A stretch of 64,000 nt of DNA from Dyella sp. SG609 (GTDB lineage Bacteria; Pseudomonadota; Gammaproteobacteria; Xanthomonadales; Rhodanobacteraceae). Every line of letters starts with the position of its first letter. Positions within the stretch are counted from its first letter, which is position 1. Made by a program: the position numbers and the translations under genes. This document shows positions 1 to 8,561 of the stretch, in pieces. A model generated the notes under the pieces. The model did not search any database. It saw nothing but the letters and a program-made list of their open reading frames with translations, and was not told the DNA's origin. The DNA lies in NCBI RefSeq assembly GCF_012275375.1, contig NZ_JAAZQJ010000015.1, forward strand, positions 1-64,000, read 5' to 3'.

Positions 1-185
1 GTTACTTTTTCTTTGGGCCAGCAAAGAAAAAGTGACTCGGGCGCCGGCAGGCGTCCGAAATGCCCGCTGCATAAGCGGCCAGTTCGCGTCACCGCCAAAA
101 CCAGGCGATCCCGCAAAAAGATCCCGCCCTACGCCGAAATAGCGAGCAACCCAAAATGCCCACTGCATAAGCGCCCAAATCGCGC
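1..185. repeat. Family B repeat, end fragment
   Basis: The first 80 bases match the distal end of the long family B repeat also present at about 33,850-33,935, 50,635-50,728 and, inverted, 49,975-50,070. It contains a 12-bp perfect stem with loop GGCCAG, then a GC-rich stretch ending near CATAAGCGGCC. A degenerate second copy of the CATAAGCG segment lies at about 153-185. No gene is visible in bases 1-206. The element probably continues past the left edge. Confidence 0.75.
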
Positions 186-206
186 CACCGCGAAAACCCG
201 ATCAAA

Positions 207-1184
207 TCAGCCAGCGCGACGCACCAGATACTGCACGGAGAACAACTCCTCCGGATCCAGCCAAACCTTGGCCACCTCAAGCCCCGCCTTATGCGCCATC
301 GCGGCGAAATCCTCCGGCGAATACTTGCAGCTGTACTCCACCAGCATCGCCTCGTCCTCGCCGAAACTGGCCAGCATCCGCCCCACCCGCACCTTCTGAT
401 CACAGGTGCTGATGATGTGCGTCTCGATGCGCCCGGCCAACGGGTTGTAATGCGCGCGGTGGCGATATGCGTCGAGGCGGAAATCGCTGCCCAGCTCGCG
501 GTTGAGGCGTGCCAGCATATTGAGGGTGAACTCGGCGGTGACGCCGGCCTCGTCGTTGTAGGCAGCCTCGATGCGCGCGGCGTCCTTCTTCAGGTCCACG
601 CCGATCAGCACGCCGCCGGCCTCGCCCATTTCGTCGCGCATGGTGCGCAGGAGCTGGATCGCTTCGCGCTGCTCGAAATTGCCGATGGTGGAACCGGGGA
701 AGTAGATGACCGTGCGGCGCGGCGCGCGCGGCGGGATCGGCAGGCGCAGCGGGCGGGTGAAGTCGGCATGCAGCGGCTGCATCGGCAGCGACGGGAAACG
801 CGCGGCCAGGCGCTGCACGCTGGCGGCCAGCGCTTCGGAGGCGATTTCCACCGGCACGTAGCACACCGGCGAGACCAGGTGCTCCAGCAGCTGGCGCGTC
901 TTCACCGCATTGCCGCTGCCGTATTCGACCAGGCGCACGTCCGGCCCCAGGGTGTGGGCGATGTCGCCGGCATGCGCTTCGAGCAGGGCGATCTCGGCGC
1001 GGGTGAGGTAGTACTCCGGCTGCTCGCAGATCTGCTCGAACAACTCACTGCCGCGCTCGTCGTAGAACAGCCAGGACGGCAGGCGCTTGGGCTGCGCGCG
1101 CAATCCGCGCTGCACGATTTCCAGCAGTTCGCTGGCGGGTGGGCGACGGTCGTCGTCGCGGGGTTCCAGGGCTTGCAGGCTCAT
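207..1184 (-). CDS. egtD: L-histidine N(alpha)-methyltransferase (EgtD)
   Basis: EgtD trimethylates the alpha-amino group of histidine with SAM to give hercynine, the first step of ergothioneine synthesis in the cytoplasm. The 325-residue product matches the family length. Visible family motifs are YDERGSELF (41-49), QPEYYLTR (55-62), the SAM-binding EYGSGNAVKT (87-96) and YFPGSTIGNF (161-170). The start chosen begins MSLQALEPRD; the reading frame stays open far upstream but only through the shadow of egtB. It lies 14 bp downstream of egtB on the same strand, so the two are almost certainly one operon. Confidence 0.93.
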   Translation of the reverse strand: MSLQALEPRDDDRRPPASELLEIVQRGLRAQPKRLPSWLFYDERGSELFEQICEQPEYYLTRAEIALLEAHAGDIAHTLGPDVRLVEYGSGNAVKTRQLLEHLVSPVCYVPVEIASEALAASVQRLAARFPSLPMQPLHADFTRPLRLPIPPRAPRRTVIYFPGSTIGNFEQREAIQLLRTMRDEMGEAGGVLIGVDLKKDAARIEAAYNDEAGVTAEFTLNMLARLNRELGSDFRLDAYRHRAHYNPLAGRIETHIISTCDQKVRVGRMLASFGEDEAMLVEYSCKYSPEDFAAMAHKAGLEVAKVWLDPEELFSVQYLVRRAG

Positions 1185-1198
1185 TGTTGTTATCTCGC

Positions 1199-2452
1199 TT
1201 ACCGGTCGCGTGCCAGGCGCAGGCCGGCGAACTGCCAGCGCGCCTGGGCGGGGAAAAAGTTGCGGTAGCTGGCGCGGATATGCTCGCGCGGCGTGGCGCA
1301 GGAGCCGCCGCGCAGCACCCATTGAGCGTTCATGAACTTGCCGTTGTATTCGCCCAGCGCACCCGGCAACGGCTGGAAGCCGGGATAGCTGACGTAAGGC
1401 GAGGCGGTCCATTCCCACACGTCGCCGTACATCTGCAGCAGGCCTTCGCCGCTGGCGGCGCGCGGCGCTTGCGCGCGCTCGTCGAGCAGGTTGCCGTGCA
1501 CCGGTTGGGTGGAGGCCGCGCTTTCCCATTCCGCTTCGCTGGGCAGGCGCGCGCCGGCCCAGCGCGCGAACGCGTCGGCTTCGAAATAGCTGAGCTGGGA
1601 CACCGGCGCGGCGGGATCGAGCGCGCGGATGCCGCCGAGGCCGTAGGCGCTGTCGAGGTCGTCCTGCCAGTACAGCGGATGCTGCCAGCCTTCCGCCTGC
1701 ACCGTGGCCCAGCCATCGGAAAGCCACAGCGCGGGTTCGCGATAGCCGCCGTCCTGCACGAACAGGCGGAATTCCTCGTTCGTCACCGGGCGGTTGGCAA
1801 GCGCATGCGCCTGCAGCAGGGTGCGGTGCCGCGGGCCTTCGTTGTCGAAGGAAAAGCCATGGCCGTCGTGGCCGATCTCGACGATGCCCTCGCGGCCGTC
1901 GATGTAGCGCATCGATTCGACGGGCACACGGTGTTGCGCGGACGGCAGCGCTGCGTCGTAGGCCGGATGCAGCGGGTTGCACCACAGCGCGTGCTGGATG
2001 TCGGTGAGCAGCAGTTCCTGATGCTGCTGTTCGTGCTGCAGGCCGAGTTCGACGATGGCTGCGCCTGCGGCGTCGAGGCCGGCTTCGATGCGCTGCGCCA
2101 CCGCGTCTTCGATGCGCCGGCGATAGTCCAGCACCTCGTCCAGGCTGGGACGCGACAGCAGGCCGCGGCGCGGACGCGCATGCATCGGGCCTACCGTCTG
2201 GTAGTAGGAGTTGAGCAGGTAGTGCCACTCGGGATGCGGCGGATGCCAGGCCGGATCGCGGGCGAGCAGGAACTGCTCGAAGAACCACGTGGTGTGCGCC
2301 AGATGCCATTTGGCCGGACTGGCGTCGGGCATCGACTGCACCATCATGTCCTCGGCGCTGAGGCCGGCCGACAAGCCGAGGGTGCGGCTGCGCACGCGAT
2401 GGAAGCGCTGCGCCAGCGACTCGGCGCGCGAGGCGAGATCCGACAGGCTCAC
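1199..2452 (-). CDS. egtB: Ergothioneine biosynthesis sulfoxide synthase EgtB
   Basis: EgtB is an iron-dependent enzyme that oxidatively joins a thiol donor to hercynine. The 417-residue protein has an N-terminal DinB-like domain with the iron ligands expected of the family (His53 in HTTWFFE, His140 and His144 in HEQQHQE). A C-terminal formylglycine-generating-enzyme-like domain ends in GDVWEWTAS and LRGGSCATP motifs. No egtA (gamma-glutamylcysteine ligase) or egtC (amidohydrolase) is adjacent, which would fit the bacterial variant that uses cysteine directly; that is inference. First gene of the egtBD operon. Confidence 0.92.
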   Translation of the reverse strand: MSLSDLASRAESLAQRFHRVRSRTLGLSAGLSAEDMMVQSMPDASPAKWHLAHTTWFFEQFLLARDPAWHPPHPEWHYLLNSYYQTVGPMHARPRRGLLSRPSLDEVLDYRRRIEDAVAQRIEAGLDAAGAAIVELGLQHEQQHQELLLTDIQHALWCNPLHPAYDAALPSAQHRVPVESMRYIDGREGIVEIGHDGHGFSFDNEGPRHRTLLQAHALANRPVTNEEFRLFVQDGGYREPALWLSDGWATVQAEGWQHPLYWQDDLDSAYGLGGIRALDPAAPVSQLSYFEADAFARWAGARLPSEAEWESAASTQPVHGNLLDERAQAPRAASGEGLLQMYGDVWEWTASPYVSYPGFQPLPGALGEYNGKFMNAQWVLRGGSCATPREHIRASYRNFFPAQARWQFAGLRLARDR

Positions 2453-2688
2453 GCGGGCCTCCGTTGCAACGAAATGCCCCGTCGAACGTTATAGGAAGGG
2501 CTTGGCGACTCGAGGACCCGCATCCAGATACCTTGCCGTAGCAACCGTTCAATTTCCGTGATCCGGCGATGGCAAAGGCTTGACACGCGGCGGCCGGGCG
2601 GCGCTCAAATGCGCGCGCACGACGTCGGTGGTTTCACCAGGCAAGGGCCCCGGCAACGGGCAGCACTGTCACCCCTAGAGGTACCCCT

Positions 2689-3135
2689 ATGAAAACCGTC
2701 ACCGCCATGTTGCTGCTTGCGATGACCACCGCCACCGGCATGGCTCATGCCGACGGTCCGGCACCCGAGCGCCAGCCGATGCGTCCGGTCAGCGAATGCC
2801 TGCGTCCGGATCGCGTCAACGAATGGTATGTCGTGGACAACCGCACCGTGATCGCACGCACCGGTCCGGACCGCTACCTGGTCAAGCTCACCGCCGACTG
2901 CCCGCGCTTAGGCATCGGCCAGCAATTGCTGTTCCGCGCCAACGACTCCAACCGCGCGGCCGGCCTGGGCGCGGTATGCGGCGAGGTGGGCGAAAGCGTG
3001 ATCTCGCGCGACCAGCCGCCCTGCGCGATCCAGTCGGTGAGCAAGATCGACAAGGCGAAGTTCGAGAAGCTCGAAAAGCACGCGTCGCAGCACGGCTTCC
3101 TCAGCAACGGCGGCACGCCGCCGACGCGGCCATGA
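2689..3135 (+). CDS. Small secreted protein, DUF6491-like
   Basis: This 148-residue protein has an N-terminal signal peptide (MKTVTAMLLLAMTTATGMAHA, probable cleavage after AHA). The mature part has conserved-looking Cys, Arg and Trp positions (SECLRPDRVNEW, LTADCPRLG, QPPCAIQSV) resembling the DUF6491 family of Lysobacterales. Three or four cysteines in an exported protein suggest disulfides. Function is unknown. A GAGGTA ribosome site precedes the ATG and a strong terminator follows at 3156, so it appears monocistronic. Confidence 0.8.
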   Translation: MKTVTAMLLLAMTTATGMAHADGPAPERQPMRPVSECLRPDRVNEWYVVDNRTVIARTGPDRYLVKLTADCPRLGIGQQLLFRANDSNRAAGLGAVCGEVGESVISRDQPPCAIQSVSKIDKAKFEKLEKHASQHGFLSNGGTPPTRP

Positions 3136-3155
3136 CGGACGCGCCATGAAACGAA

Positions 3156-3185
3156 AGAGCCCGGCTTAGGCCGGGCTCTCTTTTT
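3156..3185. terminator. Rho-independent terminator
   Basis: A perfect 10-bp GC-rich stem (AGAGCCCGGC paired with GCCGGGCTCT) with a TTAG loop is followed by CTTTTT. It ends the DUF6491-like gene. It lies only 17 bp beyond the stop of the convergent gene on the minus strand, so it could serve both. Confidence 0.9.
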
Positions 3186-3201
3186 GCGCATCGCGGCGGA
3201 A

Positions 3202-3570
3202 TCAATCGCCGTCGTAATAGCGGCTGGTGCGATAGCCGTCGCTGTAGTAGCCGCGCTCTTCGTACACGCGGCGCACGTACACCGGGCGCTCCACCACCAC
3301 CGGTTCGTCGTAATACACCACGCGCGGCGCCGGACGGTAGTAGACAGGCGGCGCGTAGTAACCGCCGGCGTAATAGCCGCCGCCGTAATACGGGTGGCGA
3401 TAGTGACCACGGTAGCCGTCGGAGTAGCCGATGCTGACACCCGGCAGATTGACGCCGATGCCCACGCTGACGTGGCTGCGGGCGAAGGACGGGGCGGCGG
3501 CCGCGCAACCCAGCAGCACGGCGGCGGCAAGGACCACGCGCTTGAGGCTGGAAGGCTTCGACTTGTTCAT
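3202..3570 (-). CDS. Tyrosine/glycine-rich exported protein
   Basis: The predicted product is 122 residues, starting MNKSKPSSLKRV, with a lysine-rich N-terminus and a hydrophobic signal segment (VVLAAAVLLGCAAAAPSFA). The mature part is low in complexity: clusters of YYGGGYYAGGYY, then valine/tyrosine pairs and a YRTSRYYDGD tail. A GGAGA ribosome site supports this start over the longer upstream ATG. Such proteins are common in this order as exported or outer-membrane-associated proteins of unknown role. A Cys within the signal region (LLGCAAA) makes a lipoprotein possible. Confidence 0.75.
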   Translation of the reverse strand: MNKSKPSSLKRVVLAAAVLLGCAAAAPSFARSHVSVGIGVNLPGVSIGYSDGYRGHYRHPYYGGGYYAGGYYAPPVYYRPAPRVVYYDEPVVVERPVYVRRVYEERGYYSDGYRTSRYYDGD

Positions 3571-3714
3571 GGCTTTCGGTCTCCGAGAGAGCGGCGGCAA
3601 CGGTGCGGGCGGTCCGGGAAAGGGTGGTGCGGAGGGCCGTTCCGGCGTTGTCTGCCGGTGCTCATGCTCGGGCCGGAGGGCTGAATCCGGACTGAGCATT
3701 TTCACCCCGTTTTC

Positions 3715-5910
3715 CTAGCGTTTACCCCGGTTGTGAATATGCCGCACGCTGTCGCCCCAGGGCGACTCTTCGGCGCGCAGGCGCAGCACCCAGCAGCCGT
3801 GGATATCGGCCCGGCGGGCGAAGTCGAACGGGATGCTGGCAGCGCTCCAGTCCTCGATCTCGAAGCGCTCTTCCAGCGCCGCGCGATCCAGCGTGAAGCG
3901 GCGGAAATTGTTGGAGAACACGATCACCCCGTCGCCCGCCAGCCGGTCCGCGCAGGCCAGCAGCAGGCGGGCGTGGTCGCGCTGCACGTCGAAGTCGTCG
4001 GCCCGCTTGGAATTGGAGAAGGTCGGCGGATCGACGTAGATCAGCCCGTAACGCTCGCGTTCGTGGCGCAGGAACTCCATCGCGTCGGCCTGCATCAGCC
4101 GGTGCTTCGTCCCGGTGAATCCGTTCAGGGCGAGATTGCGCGAAGCCCAGTCCAGATAGGTGCCGGACAGATCCACGCTGGTGGTGTCGCGCGCCCCGCC
4201 CGCCGCCGCGTAGACGCTGGCGGTGGCGGTATAAGCAAACAGGTTCAGGAAGCGCCGCCCCTCGGCCAGCTCGCGCAGGCGCGCGCGGACCAGGCGGTGG
4301 TCCAGGAACAGTCCGGTATCCAGGTAGTCGGTGAGATTGACCAGGAACTGCAGGCCGCCCTCCTCCACCGGGACGAACTCGCCGCGCTGGTCGAACTGCC
4401 CGTACTTGGAACCGCCCTTGCCGCGCTCGCGCGTCTTCAGCGCCACGCGATCGCGCGGCACGCCGAACACTTCGCCGGCCACGCGCACGATCTCGCGCAG
4501 GCGCAGCCGCGCGGTCTCGGCGGGAATGTCGGCCGGCGCGCGGTATTCCTGCACGTGCAGCCACTGGCCGCCCTTGGCGTCGCCGTAGACGTCGATGGCC
4601 GCCGCGTATTCCGGCAGGTCCTGGTCGTAGGCGCGCCAGCAATGGATGGCTTCGCGTTCCAGCCGCTTGCGCAGATGGCGGACGTTCTTCTCCAGGCGGT
4701 TCTTCAGCATCTGCGCGCCGGCCGACAGCGGCTTGGCTTCGCGCGGCGTGTCGCCGGCCGCGCGCAACTCGAACAGCAGCAGCACGGTTTCCAGCGCGCC
4801 GTTGTACAGCGCGTATTTCTTGTTCGCGCGCAGCGGAATGGCCTGGCCCAGTTCGGCATCGCCGGCCAGCACGGCGGCATGCCAGCCGGCGAAGCGCTGC
4901 TTCAGCGTTTCGCCCAGCGCGCGGTACAGCTTGGGCATCGCCTCGCGCTCGCCCAGGCGCTCGCCGTAGGGCGGATTGGTGATGACCAGGCCACGCTCAT
5001 AGCCGGGCGGGGGCGCCACGTGCAGCGCGTCGTGGCGGTCCAGGGTGAGGAAGCCGGCCACGCCGGCCTCCTGCGCGTTGCGCTTGGCGGTCTGCACCAT
5101 GCGCGGGTCGGAGTCGCTGCCGAAGAAGCACGGGCGCAGCGCGCGCAGGCCGGTTTCGGCGCGGGTGCGCGCTTCTTCCAGCAAGCTGCGCCACACCGCG
5201 ATGTCGTGGCCGAGCCAGCCGAGGAAACCGAAATATTCGCGGCGCAGGCCCGGCGCCACGTCGGCGGCCATCAGCGCGCCTTCGATCAGCAAAGTGCCGG
5301 AGCCGCACATCGGATCGAGCAGCGCGCCGCCCTGCGCATACATGGCGGGCCAGCCGGCGCGGACCAGCATCGCGGCGGCGAGGTTTTCCTTCAGCGGCGC
5401 GTCGCCCTGCATTTCGCGCCAGCCGCGGCGGTGCAGCGGCGCGCCGGCGAGGTCCAGCGACAGCGTGGCGCGGTCGCGGCGCAGGCGCAGGTGGATGCGC
5501 ACGTCGGGTTCGTCCGTATCCACGTCCGGACGCGAGCCGTCGCGTTGGCGGAACTGGTCGACCACGGCGTCCTTTACGCGCAGCGCGATGAACTGGCTGT
5601 GGGTGAGCTTGCTCTGCGCGGTCACCGCCTCCACCGCCAGGGTGCCGTGAGCGGCCAGGTGTTTCGACCAGTCGATGGCTTCCACGCCGGCGTACAGCGC
5701 GTCGCCGTCCGCCGCGTCGAATTCCGCCAGCGGCAGCAGCACGCGGCTGGCCAGGCGCGACCACAGGCAGGCGCGGTAGGCGATCTCCAGCGGGCCGGAG
5801 AAGTACACGCCGGCCAGCGCCTCGCGCACGTCTTCGGCGCCCAGCGCGGCCAGCTCGTCGCGCAGCAGGTATTCCAGGCCCTTGGGGCAGGTGGCGAAGT
5901 AGGCGCTCAC
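3715..5910 (-). CDS. rlmL: Bifunctional 23S rRNA methyltransferase RlmKL
   Basis: RlmKL methylates 23S rRNA at G2445 (N2, N-terminal half) and G2069 (N7, C-terminal half) during 50S assembly. The 731-residue length equals that of the fused gammaproteobacterial enzyme. Visible parts are a THUMP region (about 40-165), the RlmL Rossmann motif DPMCGSGT (199-206) with catalytic NPPYGER (312-318), then the RlmK domain with LNLFAYT (555-561) and DPPTFSN (627-633). Translation starts at GTG, overlapping the TGA of the upstream hydrolase in a GTGA junction, so the two are translationally coupled. Confidence 0.95.
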   Translation of the reverse strand: MSAYFATCPKGLEYLLRDELAALGAEDVREALAGVYFSGPLEIAYRACLWSRLASRVLLPLAEFDAADGDALYAGVEAIDWSKHLAAHGTLAVEAVTAQSKLTHSQFIALRVKDAVVDQFRQRDGSRPDVDTDEPDVRIHLRLRRDRATLSLDLAGAPLHRRGWREMQGDAPLKENLAAAMLVRAGWPAMYAQGGALLDPMCGSGTLLIEGALMAADVAPGLRREYFGFLGWLGHDIAVWRSLLEEARTRAETGLRALRPCFFGSDSDPRMVQTAKRNAQEAGVAGFLTLDRHDALHVAPPPGYERGLVITNPPYGERLGEREAMPKLYRALGETLKQRFAGWHAAVLAGDAELGQAIPLRANKKYALYNGALETVLLLFELRAAGDTPREAKPLSAGAQMLKNRLEKNVRHLRKRLEREAIHCWRAYDQDLPEYAAAIDVYGDAKGGQWLHVQEYRAPADIPAETARLRLREIVRVAGEVFGVPRDRVALKTRERGKGGSKYGQFDQRGEFVPVEEGGLQFLVNLTDYLDTGLFLDHRLVRARLRELAEGRRFLNLFAYTATASVYAAAGGARDTTSVDLSGTYLDWASRNLALNGFTGTKHRLMQADAMEFLRHERERYGLIYVDPPTFSNSKRADDFDVQRDHARLLLACADRLAGDGVIVFSNNFRRFTLDRAALEERFEIEDWSAASIPFDFARRADIHGCWVLRLRAEESPWGDSVRHIHNRGKR

Positions 5911-6467
5911 TGGACGCCCGCCATGCGGTCGAGGGACGACACGCTACCGAGGGTCAGGCCGTCGAGGAACAGGCGGAACTGCGCGCCGATGGTGTCGACG
6001 CTGGAGCTCAGGCGGTGGTCGCCGTCCAGCACCAGCAGCGGCAGGCTGCGGCGGCGGGCGAAGTCGTGCAGGTCGTCCAGCGGGCACAGTTCGTCGTGCC
6101 AGCCGTGGATCAGCAGCGTCGGCACGTCCTGGCGCAGGTCGAAGGCCGCCTGGTAGCCGGGAATGGCCACCGGCGTGGCCAGCAGGAACAGGCCGGCCAC
6201 CGGCCGCTCCAGCGAAGCCAGGCCCGAAGCGAACGCGCCCATGCTGGAGCCGACCAGCACCGGCGGCGCCTCCAGCGCGTCGATGGCCGCGCGCAGGCGC
6301 GCCACCCGCGGCGCCACCGAGGCGGCGTAGCCGTGGTGGTCGTCTTCGCGGTAATCGGGCCGCTGCGTGGACCAGCCCAGCGATTCGGCGATGGCGGCCA
6401 GCGCGCTGACCTTGGTGGCATCCGGGCCGGAATCCGAACCGTGGGAAAGAATGATCTGGCCGCGCAT
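5907..6467 (-). CDS. Small alpha/beta hydrolase
   Basis: This 186-residue alpha/beta-fold hydrolase has the nucleophile elbow GSSMGAF near residue 78, a candidate acid in LIHGWHDELCP and a late histidine in LDGDHRLSS, giving a complete Ser-Asp-His set. It resembles the short YqiA/DUF3530-type or dienelactone-hydrolase-like esterases; the substrate cannot be told. The ATG follows a GGAGA ribosome site by 6-7 bases. Its stop overlaps the rlmL start by 3 bases. It is divergent from the amidase gene at 6532, with 64 bp between them for both promoters. Confidence 0.82.
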   Translation of the reverse strand: MRGQIILSHGSDSGPDATKVSALAAIAESLGWSTQRPDYREDDHHGYAASVAPRVARLRAAIDALEAPPVLVGSSMGAFASGLASLERPVAGLFLLATPVAIPGYQAAFDLRQDVPTLLIHGWHDELCPLDDLHDFARRRSLPLLVLDGDHRLSSSVDTIGAQFRLFLDGLTLGSVSSLDRMAGVQ

Positions 6468-6531
6468 CGCGGTCTCCAACGAGCAGGTACAAGGCGCCCA
6501 TGATACCGGGCCGCATGCGAGACTCGCCGGC

Positions 6532-7098
6532 ATGAGCATCCGCGACCACTTTCTTCCGTACGTCGATCTCCTCCCCGAACGCCCCGCCGACGCCGTCGAA
6601 CTGGTGGTCATCCACTGCACCGAACTGCCGGATCTGGCCACCGCCCGCGAATACGGCGAGCGCATCGTGCACGACAGCGGCACCGGCAACAGCGGCCACT
6701 ACTACATCGACCGCGACGGCTCGACCTGGCGCTACGTGCCCGGCACCCGCGTGGCGCACCACGTGCGCGGCTTCAATCCGCATTCGATCGGCATCGAGCT
6801 GGTCAACCGGGGCCGCTATCCGGACTGGTGGCATGCCGGCAACCAGACCATGACCGAACCCTACCCGGCCGCCCAGATCGACGCCCTGCGCGCCCTGCTG
6901 GCCCAGCTGCGCAGCGAATTCCCCCGGCTGCGCGATATCGCCGGCCACGAGGACCTCGACCTGGCCCGCCTGCCGGCCAGCGACGACCCCGGCCGCGAAG
7001 TGCCGCGCAAGCTCGACCCCGGTCCGATGTTCCCCTGGGACCAGGTGCTGGCCGGCAGCGGCCTGCACCGCCTGCCGGCGCGGCCGGTCCAGGAGTGA
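6532..7098 (+). CDS. N-acetylmuramoyl-L-alanine amidase (AmpD/Amidase_2 type)
   Basis: The enzyme cleaves the bond between MurNAc (or anhydroMurNAc) and the peptide of peptidoglycan fragments. The 188-residue product is one Amidase_2 (PGRP-fold) domain with the zinc ligand His in VVIHCTELP, the central motif NPHSIGIELVNRG, GHEDLD, and the third-ligand motif KLDPGPMFPW. No signal peptide is visible, so it is probably cytoplasmic, as AmpD is in muropeptide recycling. The motif spacing is also compatible with AmiD-like enzymes, so the ampD symbol is withheld. Confidence 0.86.
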   Translation: MSIRDHFLPYVDLLPERPADAVELVVIHCTELPDLATAREYGERIVHDSGTGNSGHYYIDRDGSTWRYVPGTRVAHHVRGFNPHSIGIELVNRGRYPDWWHAGNQTMTEPYPAAQIDALRALLAQLRSEFPRLRDIAGHEDLDLARLPASDDPGREVPRKLDPGPMFPWDQVLAGSGLHRLPARPVQE

Positions 7099-7128
7099 AG
7101 AGGGAAGGGGTGAAGGGCCCGGCGCGGC

Positions 7129-7134
7129 TATAAT
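7129..7134 (+). promoter_or_regulatory. Candidate -10 box upstream of tesB
   Basis: A perfect TATAAT stands out in very GC-rich sequence about 47 bp before the tesB ATG. No convincing -35 hexamer is seen at 16-18 bp upstream, so this is only a likely promoter. Confidence 0.4.
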
Positions 7135-7180
7135 TCGCGGCGCGGGCCGCCGGCCCGATTCCCCCTTGGATTGCTTAGAC

Positions 7181-8044
7181 ATGACGGAAAACCACGTCCG
7201 CGAGCTGGTCGACCTGCTGCAGCTCGAACGCCTGGAAGACAACCTGTTCCGCGGCCAGAGCCGCGACATCGGCACGCGCTTCGTGTTCGGCGGGCAGGTG
7301 CTGGGCCAGGCGCTGTCGGCCGCGCAGCAGACGGTCGACGGCTCGCGGGCGGCGCATTCGCTGCACGCCTATTTCCTGCGCGCCGGCGATATCGACGCGC
7401 CGATCGTCTACAGCGTGGAGCGCACGCGCGACGGCGGCACGTTCTCCTCGCGCCGGGTGGTGGCGATCCAGCACGGCCAGCCCATCCTCAACGGCTCGAT
7501 CTCGTTCCAGATCGAGGAAACCGGCTTCGAGCACCAGACCGCCATGCCCGAAGTGCCGGCGCCGGAAGACATCGCGCCGATGCAGCCGCTGCCGCCGGAC
7601 AAGCTGGCCAAGCTGCCGGAGAAACTGCAGCGCTGGCTGGGCCTGGAAGCGCCGATCGAATTCCGCCACGTGTGGCCGCAGGACAAGCTGCACCCGAGCA
7701 AGCGCCCGCCCTACCAGCACATCTGGTTCCGCGTGGCCGCGCCGGTGGGCGATTCGGACGTGCTGCACCGCGCCCTGCTCGCCTACGCCTCGGACTTCAA
7801 CCTGATCGGCACCGCCACCCTGCCGCACGGCATTTCGTACTACACGCACAACGTGCAGATGGCCAGCCTGGACCACGCGCTGTGGTTCCACCGCCCGTTC
7901 CGCGTGGACGAGTGGCTGCTGTATTCGTTCGACAGCCCCACCGCGCAGGGCGCGCGCGGGCTGGCGCGCGGGCAGATCTTCAGCCGCGACGGGCGGCTGG
8001 TGGCCTCGACCGCGCAGGAAGGCCTGATCCGGCTGCGCCCCTGA
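7181..8044 (+). CDS. tesB: Acyl-CoA thioesterase II
   Basis: TesB hydrolyses acyl-CoA to free fatty acid and CoA. The 287-residue product matches the E. coli enzyme in length and has the double hot-dog layout: N-terminal FVFGGQVLGQAL and HSLHAYFLRAGD, C-terminal SDFNLIGTATLPHG and SLDHALWFHRPF, and the terminal TAQEGLIR. These contain the Asp, Thr/Ser and Gln positions used as the catalytic triad in the family. The ATG at 7181 was preferred to a TTG 15 bp upstream. The next gene starts 22 bp downstream. Confidence 0.94.
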   Translation: MTENHVRELVDLLQLERLEDNLFRGQSRDIGTRFVFGGQVLGQALSAAQQTVDGSRAAHSLHAYFLRAGDIDAPIVYSVERTRDGGTFSSRRVVAIQHGQPILNGSISFQIEETGFEHQTAMPEVPAPEDIAPMQPLPPDKLAKLPEKLQRWLGLEAPIEFRHVWPQDKLHPSKRPPYQHIWFRVAAPVGDSDVLHRALLAYASDFNLIGTATLPHGISYYTHNVQMASLDHALWFHRPFRVDEWLLYSFDSPTAQGARGLARGQIFSRDGRLVASTAQEGLIRLRP

Positions 8045-8066
8045 GCCGACGGAGTAACATCGCCCC

Positions 8067-8459
8067 ATGCGCCAGATCTATACCTCGCCCCGTCCCGAAA
8101 ACATCGACCGCGTCGCCTCCATGCTCGGCGAGCACGGCATCGAATGCTCGATCGAGAACCGCTCCAACTGGAACAAGCGCAGCTACGAGCGCTTCAGCTA
8201 CTCCCAGCGCAAGGAAAACCGCGACCGCTGGGAACAGGTCTGGATCAGCAAGGCCGACGACTACACCCGCGCCCGCACCCTGCTGCGCGAGCTGGGCATC
8301 GAACCGGTGATCCGCCACGCCGAGGAACTGGCCCTGGCCCGCAACCCCAGCCCCGACGCGCGCCGCGGCAGCGTGGCCAACCGGGTGCGCCGGATCGTGA
8401 TGCTGGCGGTGGCCGGCGCCTTCGTGGTGGTGATGCTGCGCTACATGGGGGTGATCTGA
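8067..8459 (+). CDS. DUF2007-like protein with C-terminal membrane anchor
   Basis: This 130-residue protein starts MRQIYTSPRPENIDRVASML, a pattern seen in small DUF2007-type 'putative signal transducing' proteins and in Xanthomonas genes labelled pathogenicity-like. The middle is charged and the C-terminus is one transmembrane helix (about 105-125, IVMLAVAGAFVVVMLRYM). It would sit on the inner membrane with its soluble domain in the cytoplasm. No enzymatic motif is visible. It lies 22 bp after tesB and is probably cotranscribed. Confidence 0.75.
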   Translation: MRQIYTSPRPENIDRVASMLGEHGIECSIENRSNWNKRSYERFSYSQRKENRDRWEQVWISKADDYTRARTLLRELGIEPVIRHAEELALARNPSPDARRGSVANRVRRIVMLAVAGAFVVVMLRYMGVI

Positions 8460-8561
8460 CCCGGTAGCGGCCTAGGCACCGTCCTACACCGTATGGACGG
8501 GCCCGGTGCAGCGGATTTGAGACGCTTGTCACGGCAAGCCGCCTCGGACGTAGAATCTGCC

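Noticed and set aside
3733-6156. An 807-codon open frame on the plus strand antisense to rlmKL
   Set aside because: Low-complexity Ala/Val/Gln/His/Arg composition with no motif, lying fully over the well-supported rlmKL and hydrolase genes.
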